A stretch of 64,000 nucleotides of DNA. Origin: Turbatrix aceti. Taxonomy: Eukaryota > Nematoda > Chromadorea > Rhabditida > Panagrolaimidae. The stretch is from the NCBI GenBank assembly GCA_963969345.1, contig OZ017769.1, positions 186,001-250,000 on the forward strand. Direction: 5' to 3'. Both the position numbers and the translations under genes were made by a program. A model generated the notes under the pieces. That model did no database searches, had not been told where the DNA came from, and saw only the letters and a list, made by a program, of their open reading frames with translations. Below are positions 39,301 through 50,800 of this stretch, piece by piece (the stretch's first letter is position 1; the number at the start of each line of letters is the position of its first letter).

Positions 39301-40780
39301 ATGAAGTTACTCCCCCTACGTTTAGCTGTTGTCGTTCTTATAGTCTTCAGTGTATTCACCAGCGGCACTGCAATTGACAAAGATGTAATAGCACGACTGG
39401 AAAAGTAAGTTATGTTCTTGGGGCTCAAAAATGGCAAAAGCAATCGAAAACGACCCAACAGTGTGCAAACTCAATGTATACAATATATTGGTGCCATGGC
39501 TGACGCCCGCCTATTTTTGTTTTGAATTTTGATATGGGTTTTTATTGTTTTGTATTATTTTTTAGGCAGTTTGACAACCTTCCAAAGCATGACGCTGCCT
39601 TTTTTTTATCGCGACTTGGCAAGTTGGCTCTGGTTTCGCGTTTTTTCAAACTCTGGGGTCGCCCACCGCATTTGCCAAACTTTATGCGTTTTTTTCCGGC
39701 CGAAGCTGTTGAACTCAATTCAACCCTCGTTGCTACTTGTTCTCGTAACATAACGGTACGTTTTACGCCTTTTTATCGTAATTTTGAATAAAGCTTTTTT
39801 TCAGCTGTGTTTAGAGGAGTTTTACTTTTTCTACGAGACTAAGCTGTCAACGATCTTTCCCCGAGATTCCCAGATGTATTATGAATACGAGTTCAAGTTG
39901 ATTTACTTTTTTTCTGCCGTTTTTAACGATTGATTTGCAGAAAGGATGGATTTTCAAACGATATCCAACAAATACCTATCGGCATGCAGATGACCATGAT
40001 GTACACCTTTTGTTTCCTTACTCTCAACCGGGCTTCCTTCATGCAATCGCTGCCATTCAAGGATTTTGATCTCTCTGGCCCTGGGGCTTTTGTCAACGGC
40101 TCAGTTGTTGTATGTTGAAATTTTCATTTTCAGCCAAGCATTTTAGACACTTGCAGTGGAAAGCCGGTGTATACACCGAAGGCACGAACGTTACGCAACG
40201 CATGATGATTCCGCTTGACTACATCGACCCAGGGGATAACTTTTTGACGGCTCAGTACGCTTTCTGCCCGGATCCATGCTGTTCCCTGCGGCCTTACGCA
40301 GAACTCTCAAGCCCCGATCACCTGTTCTGCAACATGACCCTGTGTCCGTCGCTCATCATATCTGACAGAAAACACGTCCCCGCCGAAGGATGCGATTTTC
40401 TTGCTGAAACCAATGGCAATTTTGACTCCATTGTGGCCAACGAATGGAACATGACATGTCGATGCCCGAGGACGAAGGACACTTTTCTGGGGCTGGTCTA
40501 TCGCTATGACAGCCAGGAATGCGTAGACATCGACGAATGCCAAACCCACTACTGCTCAGAGCCGAATACAATGTGCGTCAACCGGTTGAACGCTCCCCCA
40601 GTTTGCGAATGCAAGGTCGGCTTTTATAAGGCAGATGAAGGATCGTGTTTTCCGTTGAACATCCAGGTGGCCGAGACTTGGGAGGGTCTGGCGTTCTCTG
40701 AGCGTTGGCCTATCGGCGGGCAGACCAGTCATGGACTTTCGTATGTTTTGTCATTGTTGTTTTTGATTTTTGTAATATAA
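39301..40780 (+). CDS. Secreted EGF-domain protein with GPI-like tail, unrecognised
   Basis: Exons 39301-39404, 39566-39755, 39805-39896, 39941-40109 and 40157-40780 give 392 residues. Residues 1-25 are a signal peptide (LAVVVLIVFSVFTSGTA). A globular part of unknown type carries N-glycosylation sequons (NST, NIT, NVT, NMT). It is followed by a Cys-rich stretch and a calcium-binding EGF domain starting DIDECQTHYCSEPNTMC and ending CECKVGFYKADEGSC. The last 13 residues are hydrophobic (YVLSLLFLIFVI) after a small-residue GGQTSHGLS region, which suits a GPI anchor. Exon 3 ends in a weak donor (AA|GTTGAT), but the frame requires it. The gene begins 216 bp after the SLC35F stop on the same strand. 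Function unknown; extracellular surface adhesion or signalling is an inference from the domains. Confidence 0.75.
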
Positions 40781-42572
40781 CGCAACTTTCTGTCTGTCCA
40801 CTGCTGAGCAATTGGACAATCGACGTCAGAACTCTCGTGGTTGTTGTGCATGAGTCATACGGGTTTCAGACTGACTTTAGCGTTGCTGCGCAGAAAACAT
40901 GGTCAGCGTTGTTACGCCCGACTGGTTGTTTTGATTATTGCTCAACAATGTTGTACACTATTTTATTCAATCCAAAAATTATAATTTTTGTTTGGTGTGC
41001 GATCGCGGGACTGTGTGAATCCGATTTTCTCTGCTAACGGTGTATTTTTTTGTTTTCTTTTTTTTGACGAATTCCGAATAATCTCGATTTGAATTTACAA
41101 CGAACCCCCGAATCACCGCTTACGCGTCATGAGTTCACTTCTGTACCAAGCACGCGACGCAAAATCAAATCGCTTGCGACAACGGGAAGGCTTTATGCGC
41201 CGCGTTCGTTTGCATTTCAATTTTTGACTATATGAACATTAAAATTTCTTTCCCTCTCTCTTTATTTCTTCTGCACTCTACCACGCAGATTTTAATTCTG
41301 TCAGAACCAGCCAATGTGTTTTTGTTGGTTCGAGATTGGGCCGACCAATAATGCCCGTAGTAAGCAGCCTCCGACGCTACTTATTGCGTGTTTTGGCGAT
41401 GCAATGACCAAACCTGGATAGAACAGTCGACCAAAGCGTTTAACGTCGACATTGTCGAGTGATCTGCGGTTTTGGATTGTCATATTAAAAAATCATAATA
41501 GAGATGTTAGTTTTGCATTCTGTTGACGATGCGAGAATCGACCAGTTTCCGTGAGGCCCCCAAAACAACTCGTCATTATGTATGATAAATGACAATGTAT
41601 CGTGTACTCGGCAAATCATTCTTTTCTCTGGTGCAGCTTATGTACTGATAACCTACATGTTGCTAACCCCTGAGGTTATCAGCATGCTATGGCATAGCTA
41701 CAAACACAGTTTGATTGAATTATTTTCCAATTATTTGAAATTTTAAAAACATTAAAATTCTTCAATGAGTTTGAACGGTTTCTGATCACACCATCTTCAT
41801 TTCAGCAGTTTTGATTTCATTCTTTGGTGCACCTTTGATCACCTAATCGCCAAGTGGTAGATGAAAGCCCCCTCCCCTCCTATTTCCAATGAACCTAAAC
41901 TGCGTCCGTCGGTTGGTTCTCCGCGTTCTTCTCTAACCTCCCCTCTTTTTTTGCAAAATCTCTGTTTGTACAACGCCTTTGAGGCCAGGCCGTTACCTAC
42001 TATTTCTGTCCCCTACCGCACACCCTTTCATCTTCCATCACTACTATCGTCATCATCGTCAGCCACCTACCATCAATGTAAGCGCTTCAAATTTTTTTTG
42101 TCATTTGAACTTACTGGTGTTTCCGGTTATTTTTTATTATTTTCAATTATTGGGATATGTTTTGAATGACCTGACATTTTCTTCTTTTGGTACTTGAAGC
42201 TTGCACCCCTAGGTCGTGTTGCTTTTTCCTCTTCTCTTTTTTTATTTATTTATTTACTGTTTTTCTCAATTGTTAACACCACATTACATACAATATCATG
42301 ATGTAAATGCTTGGGACGTCTACCTCTGTTGATGGATGTCGACGCGGACTTCGGAGTCGAGATGTCTTGGATGCATCCTCCTGTCTTATCAATCAATCAT
42401 TTACTATATTTCGTACTAGCACATATTTAAATACATAGGAGACTCATGTCTTATATGAAAGAGAAAGGACTACACGTTGCCCTTCCATTCCTATTTATAT
42501 GTTTTTGTCGACTTATTGCAGTATGCTTCATACACGCACGCTTTTAAGGCAAATTCTTAATTCAAAAAAACA
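40781..42572. other. Spacer, no gene seen
   Basis: AT-rich with pyrimidine tracts. The + frame 41861-42169 is a Ser/Pro run without homology. The stretch 41290-41480 is less AT-rich than its surroundings, but I found no tRNA-like fold there. Confidence 0.5.
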
Positions 42573-42580
42573 ATTTTGAT

Positions 42581-43711
42581 CAGGATGGCGCAATCCCTCG
42601 GGGGATTAAAAGCGGGGGATTATCCCCGGGGATCCCGGGGATGTCCCCGAGGACATCCCCCGGTACCCCGGTATACATACTCCCCTATAGTGTTTGGCTG
42701 ATACCATTTTTTTGCCATCATGATATGATAGTGATAGTTGCAAACACTATCATGATATGATACTGATATCAGGATGATATCAGAATGATATCATGATATC
42801 ACCAATAATAATGATAGTTTTGATAATTAACCCCAAAAAAAATTTTTTTGGAACAAATTTATCATTTTGTCGTCCAAAAACGGTAAAGTTTTTGTTTCTT
42901 TACGTTTATGCACTGCAAAAAAACACTAAAAATTGCGTTGCACATAGGGTTTTCTATTTTGACTTTTTGTACCTCGCTCCTTTTTTTTCTAAATTATGTA
43001 CGCTCGCGCACCTAATTTTTTTTTATTATGCCGCTAGCTCCGCTCCAGCTTTATATTTTTTTCGGTCTTCTACCGCTTGCTCTGCCTCCGCTCAGAAGCG
43101 GAGCGATTTCAGGAGCGGTCGAAAACCCTGGTGGCACAAAATGTACAGTGGTCAAAAACGGGCCGCATTTTCAAATGAGAGTAAAACGGTTTTTAAATAT
43201 TAAAATATAGAGGATGGCTTTACTCGGATAAATAAAAATGAGTATTTTTTACATCAATTGTGAGCAAATGGCAAAAAAACGCTATTTTTAAGCATATTTT
43301 GACGAAAAATCGATATCATGATATCATACTGATATCATCCTGATACCAAATCTTATCCTGATTGATACTGATACTGATATCATTATCAGTATCAGACTCT
43401 GATATCAGGCAAAACCTGATATCAGCCAAACACTACTCCCCTAACTTAGTTTGAAAACTTTAAAAGGGTGATTTGAATCGTCATCAACGCAAAACAACCA
43501 TTACCATCGAATTATTTTATCAATACTTATGGTTTTTTTTTCTTATATTTGAATCTTACCAGTAAATTTGACTCAAAAAAGTGTCATGGAAAAAAAATTC
43601 GCCCTTTTTTAATTTTGATCCCCAAATCCCCCGGGGGATGACTTTTGAGCGGGGGAATCCCTGAGGATCCCGGGGATAATCCCCGGGGACATCCCCCGTG
43701 TCGCTACCCTG
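42581..43711. mobile_element. hAT-like palindromic element, family B, interrupted copy
   Basis: Starts CAGGATGGCGCAATCCC and ends GGGATGT...GTGTCGCTACCCTG in inverted form. It is flanked by a perfect 8-bp target duplication ATTTTGAT (42573-42580 and 43712-43719). Both ends carry GGGGATTATCCCCGGGGA-type palindromes. Without the nested insertion the element would be about 375 bp, aligning in reverse with the copy at 9851-10210. Confidence 0.9.
42688..43435. mobile_element. Nested hAT-like element, family C
   Basis: Inserted into the family-B copy. Its ends are TAGTGTTTGGCTGATA and the inverse TATCAGCCAAACACTA, and it is flanked by a perfect 8-bp duplication CTCCCCTA (42680-42687 and 43436-43443). 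The 748-bp body is non-coding; both subterminal regions are packed with ATATCATGATATGATA-type palindromes, and the middle holds CGCTCCGCTC motifs near 43030-43110. Confidence 0.92.
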
Positions 43712-43719
43712 ATTTTGAT

Positions 43720-45094
43720 AACTGTCTAGGAATTTTCTTGTTTTTTTTGCCTTGTTTGTGTTTCGGGTTCAAAAAATTCATATTTTGATGCCCGTGAAAC
43801 AAACACATGTATGTCTGCATTTTTTCGGAGAAGCAGTTGGGGATGAGCTCCGCTCGCGTCTGAACGCTCGCGTTCAGACGCACCATGCAACAGCTTGCAC
43901 TGTAGCCTTTCCAAAAGCGTCATTATGGTGTTTGCTCACCACTACTCATGAGACTTTTTCGACAAAACACAACAGCGACAGCACCAGCGATAAGACCACC
44001 AGACCTTCCGAATTATCAGAATTTTTTGTCACCTGCATAGCATAAAATTTGTAATATGACATTGATTGTTGCTGTCAGGGATTGGGAACATACGTTTTGA
44101 CACTTTAGTACTTTTTAACATCTGTTTCCTTTTCGAAAACTTTCTGATGATTTCTGTCAAAGTTCTATCATTATCATGTTTACCTTGTGCCGCGCTCATA
44201 AGCAATGATGTAGTCAATGACTAGTCGTGTTGTTACAGTCTACAGAACACTCATTAAAAAATTAATTGTTTAACTTGAGATCTCAACGGTAAATATCTGC
44301 TTGACAAACAACATTGCATAACAACAACTCCCGTCTAATCCTTTGGTTGACTTTAGACACAGAGTCTAATGAAGGTGCAGTTTATTATTATTCGCCAAAT
44401 AAAATAACATCGATTTGGGGGGTTTTTCATTATTAAGCTCAACGGTCATTCGGGTCTCACCTTATGATATAATTTAGATCATGTTGCGCATAGCCACAAA
44501 TCAATAAAAAATAAAACACAAGGTTCAAATTAATAAAATAGACAATATTTGTTGACTCTCAAATCTTCAACTAACAAATCTTCTATCAGTCAAATCTTCC
44601 CGAAATAAATATTATTGATTGCTATAAATTTCATCGCAATTTGTTACAATTTCTTTTTTTTCTCATTGATCTCTCTTCCTTTCTCATCATTCTTGCATTT
44701 CAAGCAATTATGTTTTCGTCATCACTATAACTTTATTGTTGCGTTCAATGAAATTAGATAGCAACCCTTTTCTTCCCCCTAGTTTACCACCTCCTTTGCC
44801 TGCTCTTTTTCCCCACACGCGAGTATGTTCGTTATCGGTGAATAATATTGAAACTTGCCCTTTGTTCACCTTTTATATGTATCGTTCACGTCTTTTATGA
44901 CTAACTCGGCTGTCAGGAACGGTGTTTTGTAGAAAAGTTGTGACGTCAAAAGTTGTCGAAGGCTGTTCACGTTTTTGTTTCTAGTTTTTTTTGCTCGTAT
45001 AAAATTCCAAGCCTTTTCCCCGACCTTTGAGCATTTTTTTATGATTTGCAATCGAATCTTCCGCGATATTTTTTATTGTTTTTTTATTTAAAAA
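43720..45094. other. Spacer upstream of the BTB gene
   Basis: AT-rich. A small inverted repeat GTCTGAACGCTCGCGTTCAGAC lies near 43858-43879. No gene is seen. Confidence 0.5.
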
Positions 45095-45101
45095 GTTTCA
45101 G
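45095..45101 (+). promoter_or_regulatory. Probable leader splice acceptor of the BTB gene
   Basis: GTTTCAG after a T-rich tract, 13 bp before the ATG at 45115. Confidence 0.5.
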
Positions 45102-45114
45102 AAATTTTTGAACC

Positions 45115-47194
45115 ATGAATTTGTCGCCTCCCCGACCGATATCTTCGGGTCAGGGAGAGCGTATTGGATTTCGATACATCTGGCCGGTGCGCATCGTACA
45201 ACGTCAGCTAAACCACAATGAAGCCATTATCTTACATATCTCTCCCAAAATTGCCACTGTTTACGATCACGTTGCTTTTCAGTGGTCAGTGAAAATGCAT
45301 GGCAGTGCTAATTTGGTTCGTTCCAATAAAAAAATTATTTTTAATTTATTTTTAATTAAAAATATATTATTTCATTAGTGAATTGAATTTTTTTATTTTG
45401 CCTGATTTTACATAATTCAAATTTCCATTCAGGACACAACAGGCGACGAATCAGCAGATTCCCCATCTTGTACCGACTACATAGCCTTCAGTCTTTACTA
45501 CGTCGATGGCCCTACCCAGACAGTCGACGTATTTTCCAACATCAACGTCCTCTCATCAGACTATCACCACGCACATAGCTTTACGCATCCTGGTCCCCAC
45601 ATTACCAAACCACTGATAGATAAGCCGGATACGGTAGTAGCAATGCACTGCTCCCGGGGTAGTGAAACCGAACTTGAGCAATCCGATCGATCAAAGCTCT
45701 CTACAATTATCAAAGGACGCATCGGAAAGATTGTACGCCTATCAGTTTATCTCGAGATAGAAGCTTCACTCTTCAAGACTGATTGCTACCTCAACGCCGT
45801 CTCGCCGACTCCTGTTCACTCATTTCTCACAGCTAATTATCGTGCACGTGTGCGGTCTAAGGTGTGGAGAAAGAAATCCAAGCATGGGCACAGTACTAAA
45901 CGGTTGGTCCTTTTTTGGATATTGGCATTTGATTTGTCCCATTTTCATTTTTTTATTCTAGGAGATTTTTTGAAATAATTTTTATTAATTATTTTTTTCG
46001 GTTTTTATATCCTTTTTTCTATAACAGTGCTCACAACGATTTTTTTTTTTATTTTCAGGTTAAAGCCATGCATAGAAAATGACTACAAACGCGATATCGA
46101 AGAAATCTTCAATCGGGTAATGGATCACGAACGTGACCGCCTCGAGGCAGAACGGGTAGAAGAGGAAAAAATACGTTCAACGCGAAGTCCACCACGGGTA
46201 TTGATATCGGCTCCTCCCGATGCCAATGAGCGAAAAGAGCACCTCTTCAAGAAGGTACTCATTGCATGCTGTGATTCCTGCAAGCGTCGTGCATCTACGA
46301 TATCCATGACGTCAAATGAAGACCACGATACGGGTGACGATGACGACGGTAGTGGTGGCTCAGAATCCGACGACGAAGACGAAGACTGCGGTGTCGATAC
46401 GACGTTTGAGTGCCCAGAAGCCAACAAAGCAGCTATCCACGATGTGGGTTTTACGAAAAATGCTCCCAACATAATGATTGTGTTTTCAGATGCTGGCTAC
46501 CATGTACTTCAACAAAATCGCTCTACCAGACATGGAATACGTTGAAGACTTTGCTGATTTTTTGATCGATGCAGAGCTTAACGATTTACCTGTTCTAAAG
46601 CGGGCTTGTGAACGCTACCTGTGCGGTGAACTTAACAGTGTAAGTAGTTTTTCCAACATGCAAAATTCGATTTTAGTTCGCACCTTGTTGGTGCAAAATC
46701 GCTCTGAATTTGTGTCTTATCACCCATTTTTTGGTTGTTTACAACTTTTATCCCCGGTACCCGCACAATCGGCTTAATGTCGTGTCTAATATATTTGGCC
46801 AAGCGATTAATTCTCCTTCATAATAAACCTCATCGATTTCTTCTGCAGAAAAAAGATTTGCTCACATCCTTGCTTCTGGACCTGCTCTTTCTCGCAATCA
46901 TGTTTCGTCTGCCCGTGATGCGATCAATGACACTCACCGAACTCACTGAGCGCCACGAAGACATGGTCGATGTCAACGAGCTTCTCAAAGAAGACGTCTA
47001 TAAGTGAGTTCTCCGCAATCTAAATCTTTTCCTCCCATGATCTGTCTTCCAGAAACCTCGACAAACGCATTCGACAGATGTCAGATCGAACCCTCGCCGA
47101 CCTTATTGATGAATGCAAGAAATTTCGGGAACAACGACGACGCGTTGAAGTTATGGATTCATCGTCGCTTTCTTCTGCATCGTCAACGCCTTGA
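45115..47194 (+). CDS. BTB-domain protein with MATH-like N-terminus
   Basis: BTB proteins commonly serve as substrate adaptors of CUL3 ubiquitin ligases or as transcriptional scaffolds. Exons 45115-45315, 45433-45902, 46059-46443, 46490-46639, 46849-47003 and 47053-47194 give 500 residues. The N-terminal 220 residues contain a MATH-like beta segment (FQWSVKMHG, DYIAFSLYYVDGPTQTVDV). A basic linker and a charged helix follow. The BTB part is split: its first half (KEHLFKKVLIACCDSC) is separated from the second half (MLATMYFNKIALPDMEYVEDFADFLI, LPVLKRACERYL) by an acidic insert rich in Asp, Ser and Gly. The C-terminus has a conserved LLLDLLFLAIMFRLPVMRSM helix and a coiled segment. It resembles nematode BTB/BATH proteins; I cannot name the orthologue. 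Confidence 0.8.
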
Positions 47195-47862
47195 CGATTG
47201 TTGAGTGAAATGAAGAATATCTAGTGACTCGCTTTGGAGAGTCCGTATTTATATGAAGCAAAGTAGTCGTCTGTCTACTTTTTTTATTTGTTCAACCATA
47301 CTGCGATTGGTAGCACTCTGGATTTTTTTCATATCGGCAGTGCCGACGGTGTTTGTTTATGACATGCGAGTGATGAAAAATGTATCGTACAAATTGTGCA
47401 TCAACATATTACATACGTTATAAATAAATTGAAATCATGAGCTTGTTCACGGCAAAATGTCCTTCAAAACAGTTCAAAAGATAGTTTTTTATTAGACAAT
47501 CATGTAAAATATCAGAGCATCAAATTAGTGATTGACTGACTTTGGCATGTACACTAGCAAGAATAAATAACAAAGTTAAGTATCATATTACGATAAGTTA
47601 TTTATAAAAAATGTAATTTGTGGTTGGACAAATCAAGTATGTAAATCTGTGTAAGTGTGTGTGTTTCTGTATGAGCAATAACCATTGATAATCATCATTC
47701 GGGAGGACGACGGCACTTGAAAGATAGCAAAAAAAATAATTCAATTAAAAAATATAAATTTTGAATTCGTTGCTGTTACCGTAATCAAATTAAGTATCGG
47801 TGTCATGGTATAAATTCTGGGGGCAGAAGAAGGAATACGATATAATATAAAGAAAGGTATTC
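47195..47862. other. Convergent 3' spacer between BTB and FRMPD2-like genes
   Basis: AT-rich, with no open frame of note. It must hold both 3' UTRs. Confidence 0.5.
47423..47428 (+). terminator. Polyadenylation signal AATAAA
   Basis: Hexamer about 230 bp after the BTB stop codon in the convergent spacer. Confidence 0.4.
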
Positions 47863-50800
47863 TTAGTCAATAGATCGCTTGACTACAATATCAATGTATC
47901 GATCGCTGATTGCACGAAGCCGATCGACGATGACAGCTGGGGAATCGGCGACAACGTCTTGGCCGTTTATTGTCAAGACGCGGTCACCGACACGAAAGCC
48001 ACCGTTGCGTTCGGCAATGGAGTTGGCTGCGATGTTGCGAATGAAAATGCCCTGCAAGAAATAAAATTATTCATTCGCCTAGCAAAAAGTAGAAACTAAC
48101 ATCATCGCCAACCCTTCGAGCAAGGCTCAGTCCCAAATTGACGCTTGGGGTTTTTTCTAGGCGAACAGAAATGGTGTGTTCCTCGGCTTCAACCGGTGGC
48201 AACTCGCGTTCTACTTTTAGCAAAATTATGGGCGACCGGTCAATTCGAAGATTGCTTACAACCGATTCGTGCGTCATCTGAGCCGTTGATCGTTGGTTGA
48301 TTTCGAGAATGCGGTCTCCAATTTTCAAATCAGTCGAGAGAGCTGGTTCAGACGTGATTGCTTTGACGTAGACTCTTCCCGGTCCGTTGCTCGCCACTTG
48401 GAATCCCAGAGACTTGGCATTGCCGCGGTCTACCTTGATAGTCAACTTCTGGACAGGTCCTATGGGTTCCTCGATATCAGAGAGGTCATTTGCCCAATCA
48501 AGATTTTGTCGCGAGTTGCCCGACCGGGTAGATCGTGTCTCAACTGCAGCAGCGTCGCCCTCCTCCGACATATCCATGCTGAAGGACCGGAAGTGGTCAG
48601 AGGTTCTCTTGGGGCCCTGTCGGTAAAGAGGAGCTGAATTCTCGTCATTTGATCGATGCGGCGTGGATACAGGCTCGTCGTCGTCTTCTTCAAACTCGTA
48701 GAGCTCGGTAACCGGGATGTTGTACTTTCCTCGCCGTGCTTCGCCGTCTTCGTAATCCACATCGCCGCTGGCTACACTCGTTCTACCATACTTTGTTACT
48801 TCAAGGTCACCAACGTTGTCTTCGCTATGGGACTTGGAACGAAGGCGGGCTCGTTTGTCGTCGAGGCTCGTCAGGATGTCTTCCGAGTTGAGTGTTGGCA
48901 AAGCGTCTCCAATGGCTCCAAAGTCGCTTACTGCCCGCTGGCGTTGATGAGGAGCCACCCACTTTGGTGCAGGCGGAGTCTGTGAAGCTATCGGTTTTTT
49001 GTGCGAATTCTGAACCTTTAAACTGATTTCCGGTTTGGAATTATAGACTCCATTAGAGGTGGTACCCTTAGGAGGGCCGCTAAGCGTGTCATCCCGACTG
49101 GTTTCCCGAGAGTGACTTAGCACCTGGCTGAGGTACGGGAATCTCAATATGGTCAGCGCCACTTCAGCTCCGGAGCTCTTGACCAGTTGAACCGCGTCGT
49201 GACGAGTCTTGCCAATTAACGAGACCCCGCCGACACCGGCAATACAGTCCCCTTTTTCTATGCCCTTGGATTCGGCGTCGGAGTTGGGAGCGACGCCACG
49301 CACAAAGACACCCTGTACATCGTCGACCTTACCATCCACCAACGTCAGACCCAAACCAGTCGTTGGATCCTTCAACAGTTGAATGTCAAGTTTGATGCGT
49401 CGACTGCTGTCTGACAGACTGTTCAGTGTCAGTTCGTCTTCGGTTGTGTCAACAATACTTTCTCGAAGTCCAGGCTGGTCCTCAGGACGATGCAGAGTAA
49501 TCTCAGGTGGCTTGAGTTGGCTGGACGTCGTCGGGATCATAGGGAAAAGTCCTGCAGAATCCACATCTTGACATACCGTCTTTTCGGCACCAACGTCGCG
49601 CTCCATATCAGTTGCCGGACGATCGCGTGTAAGCGTCCACTGCCACATTCTCATCTTGATCATAAACTTGTGCTGAGATGCGGCAAATCGCATGAGGTAT
49701 CCAGACTTGGAATAGTGATCCGTGTAGTACGTGTGCTCATCGAGTTCGCCCGAGTTGTTGAGCGTTGTTATAACAAATCTCTTACGGTCAAATTCAAGAC
49801 TCCTGATTGTATGCCACTGGAAGAAAGTATCCATCACGACGTAGGTCGTCTGGGCCAAGCCTTTTGGAAAGCAAATTCCGATGCCGTCTGGCATGATGGA
49901 TATCCAGTTGATGTCTCGGAAGTTGTCAACTGCACCTCCAGTTGCCGTCAGCTTGTGCTTGAAGGCACGGTAATAATGTGCACCGTACTCGGCTTCGGCT
50001 TGGCACAGCTCGATGAATTGCTTCTCGGCCAAAACAACATCCAGGCCTTGCAGTCGTCCATGATGATCGGAGAGCGTGTCTTCAATCATCGATACATCTT
50101 GATCAAGGTAGACTCGGCCAGGGAGATAGTGCTTGATGTGAAAGTACGGAACCTTCTTACCAAGCTTAAGAATCACACGATCCCCAAATTCGGTCTGCAG
50201 CGCAAGAGCTGCGAGTTCAAATGTCTTGTCCCGCGGAGGCTTTAACACGTCGTTGAGGATGTCTTGGCGAAGCTGAAGGTAGAGGAAATGGGTCGTTGCT
50301 GATGTTCTACAATTATTTTCGGTATTCTGATACCTTAAAAAACCAACTTGGACTTACTTGACGAAAGCCAATTTCTTGGGGTAATACTTGAAGCGCAGAT
50401 GAAGAGTGTATCTGTCGCCTTGATTACGATTACGATTCTTCCAGCCTGCAGGTGCGTATTTTTCAAGTCGCTGCTCGGGTTCCAAATAGAAGAATTCAGC
50501 GTCTAAAAAATGCAAATCTGGTATAGCTTAAAAAACATCTAATACCTACCTCTCATGATAGCCAATCCAAAAAAAATGTGCTCTGTGATGTTGAAATGCG
50601 AGACGACAGTATCAAAGATGGTGCTTACAATCGCATCTGACCGACAGTTTACCTCAACTGTCTGCCCGGAGATGATGTGAATAAAGATGTGTGTTTGCTC
50701 GATTCGGCACAATGTGAACTTTTTTCTCGAAGGCACAGGAGGCTGCGCCTGAAGTCTGTTAACGACCTGGGATTGGCGCTCAATGAATTCGGGGTTTGCA

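Noticed and set aside
40741..41037. Possible further exon of the EGF gene after a GTATG at 40741.
   Set aside because: The open frame downstream (40705-41037) has no coding features, whereas the unspliced end gives a plausible GPI tail.
41861..42169. Frame with Ser/Pro-rich start MKAPSPPISNEPKLRPS.
   Set aside because: Arises from a pyrimidine-rich tract; the second half is Phe/Leu from T-runs.
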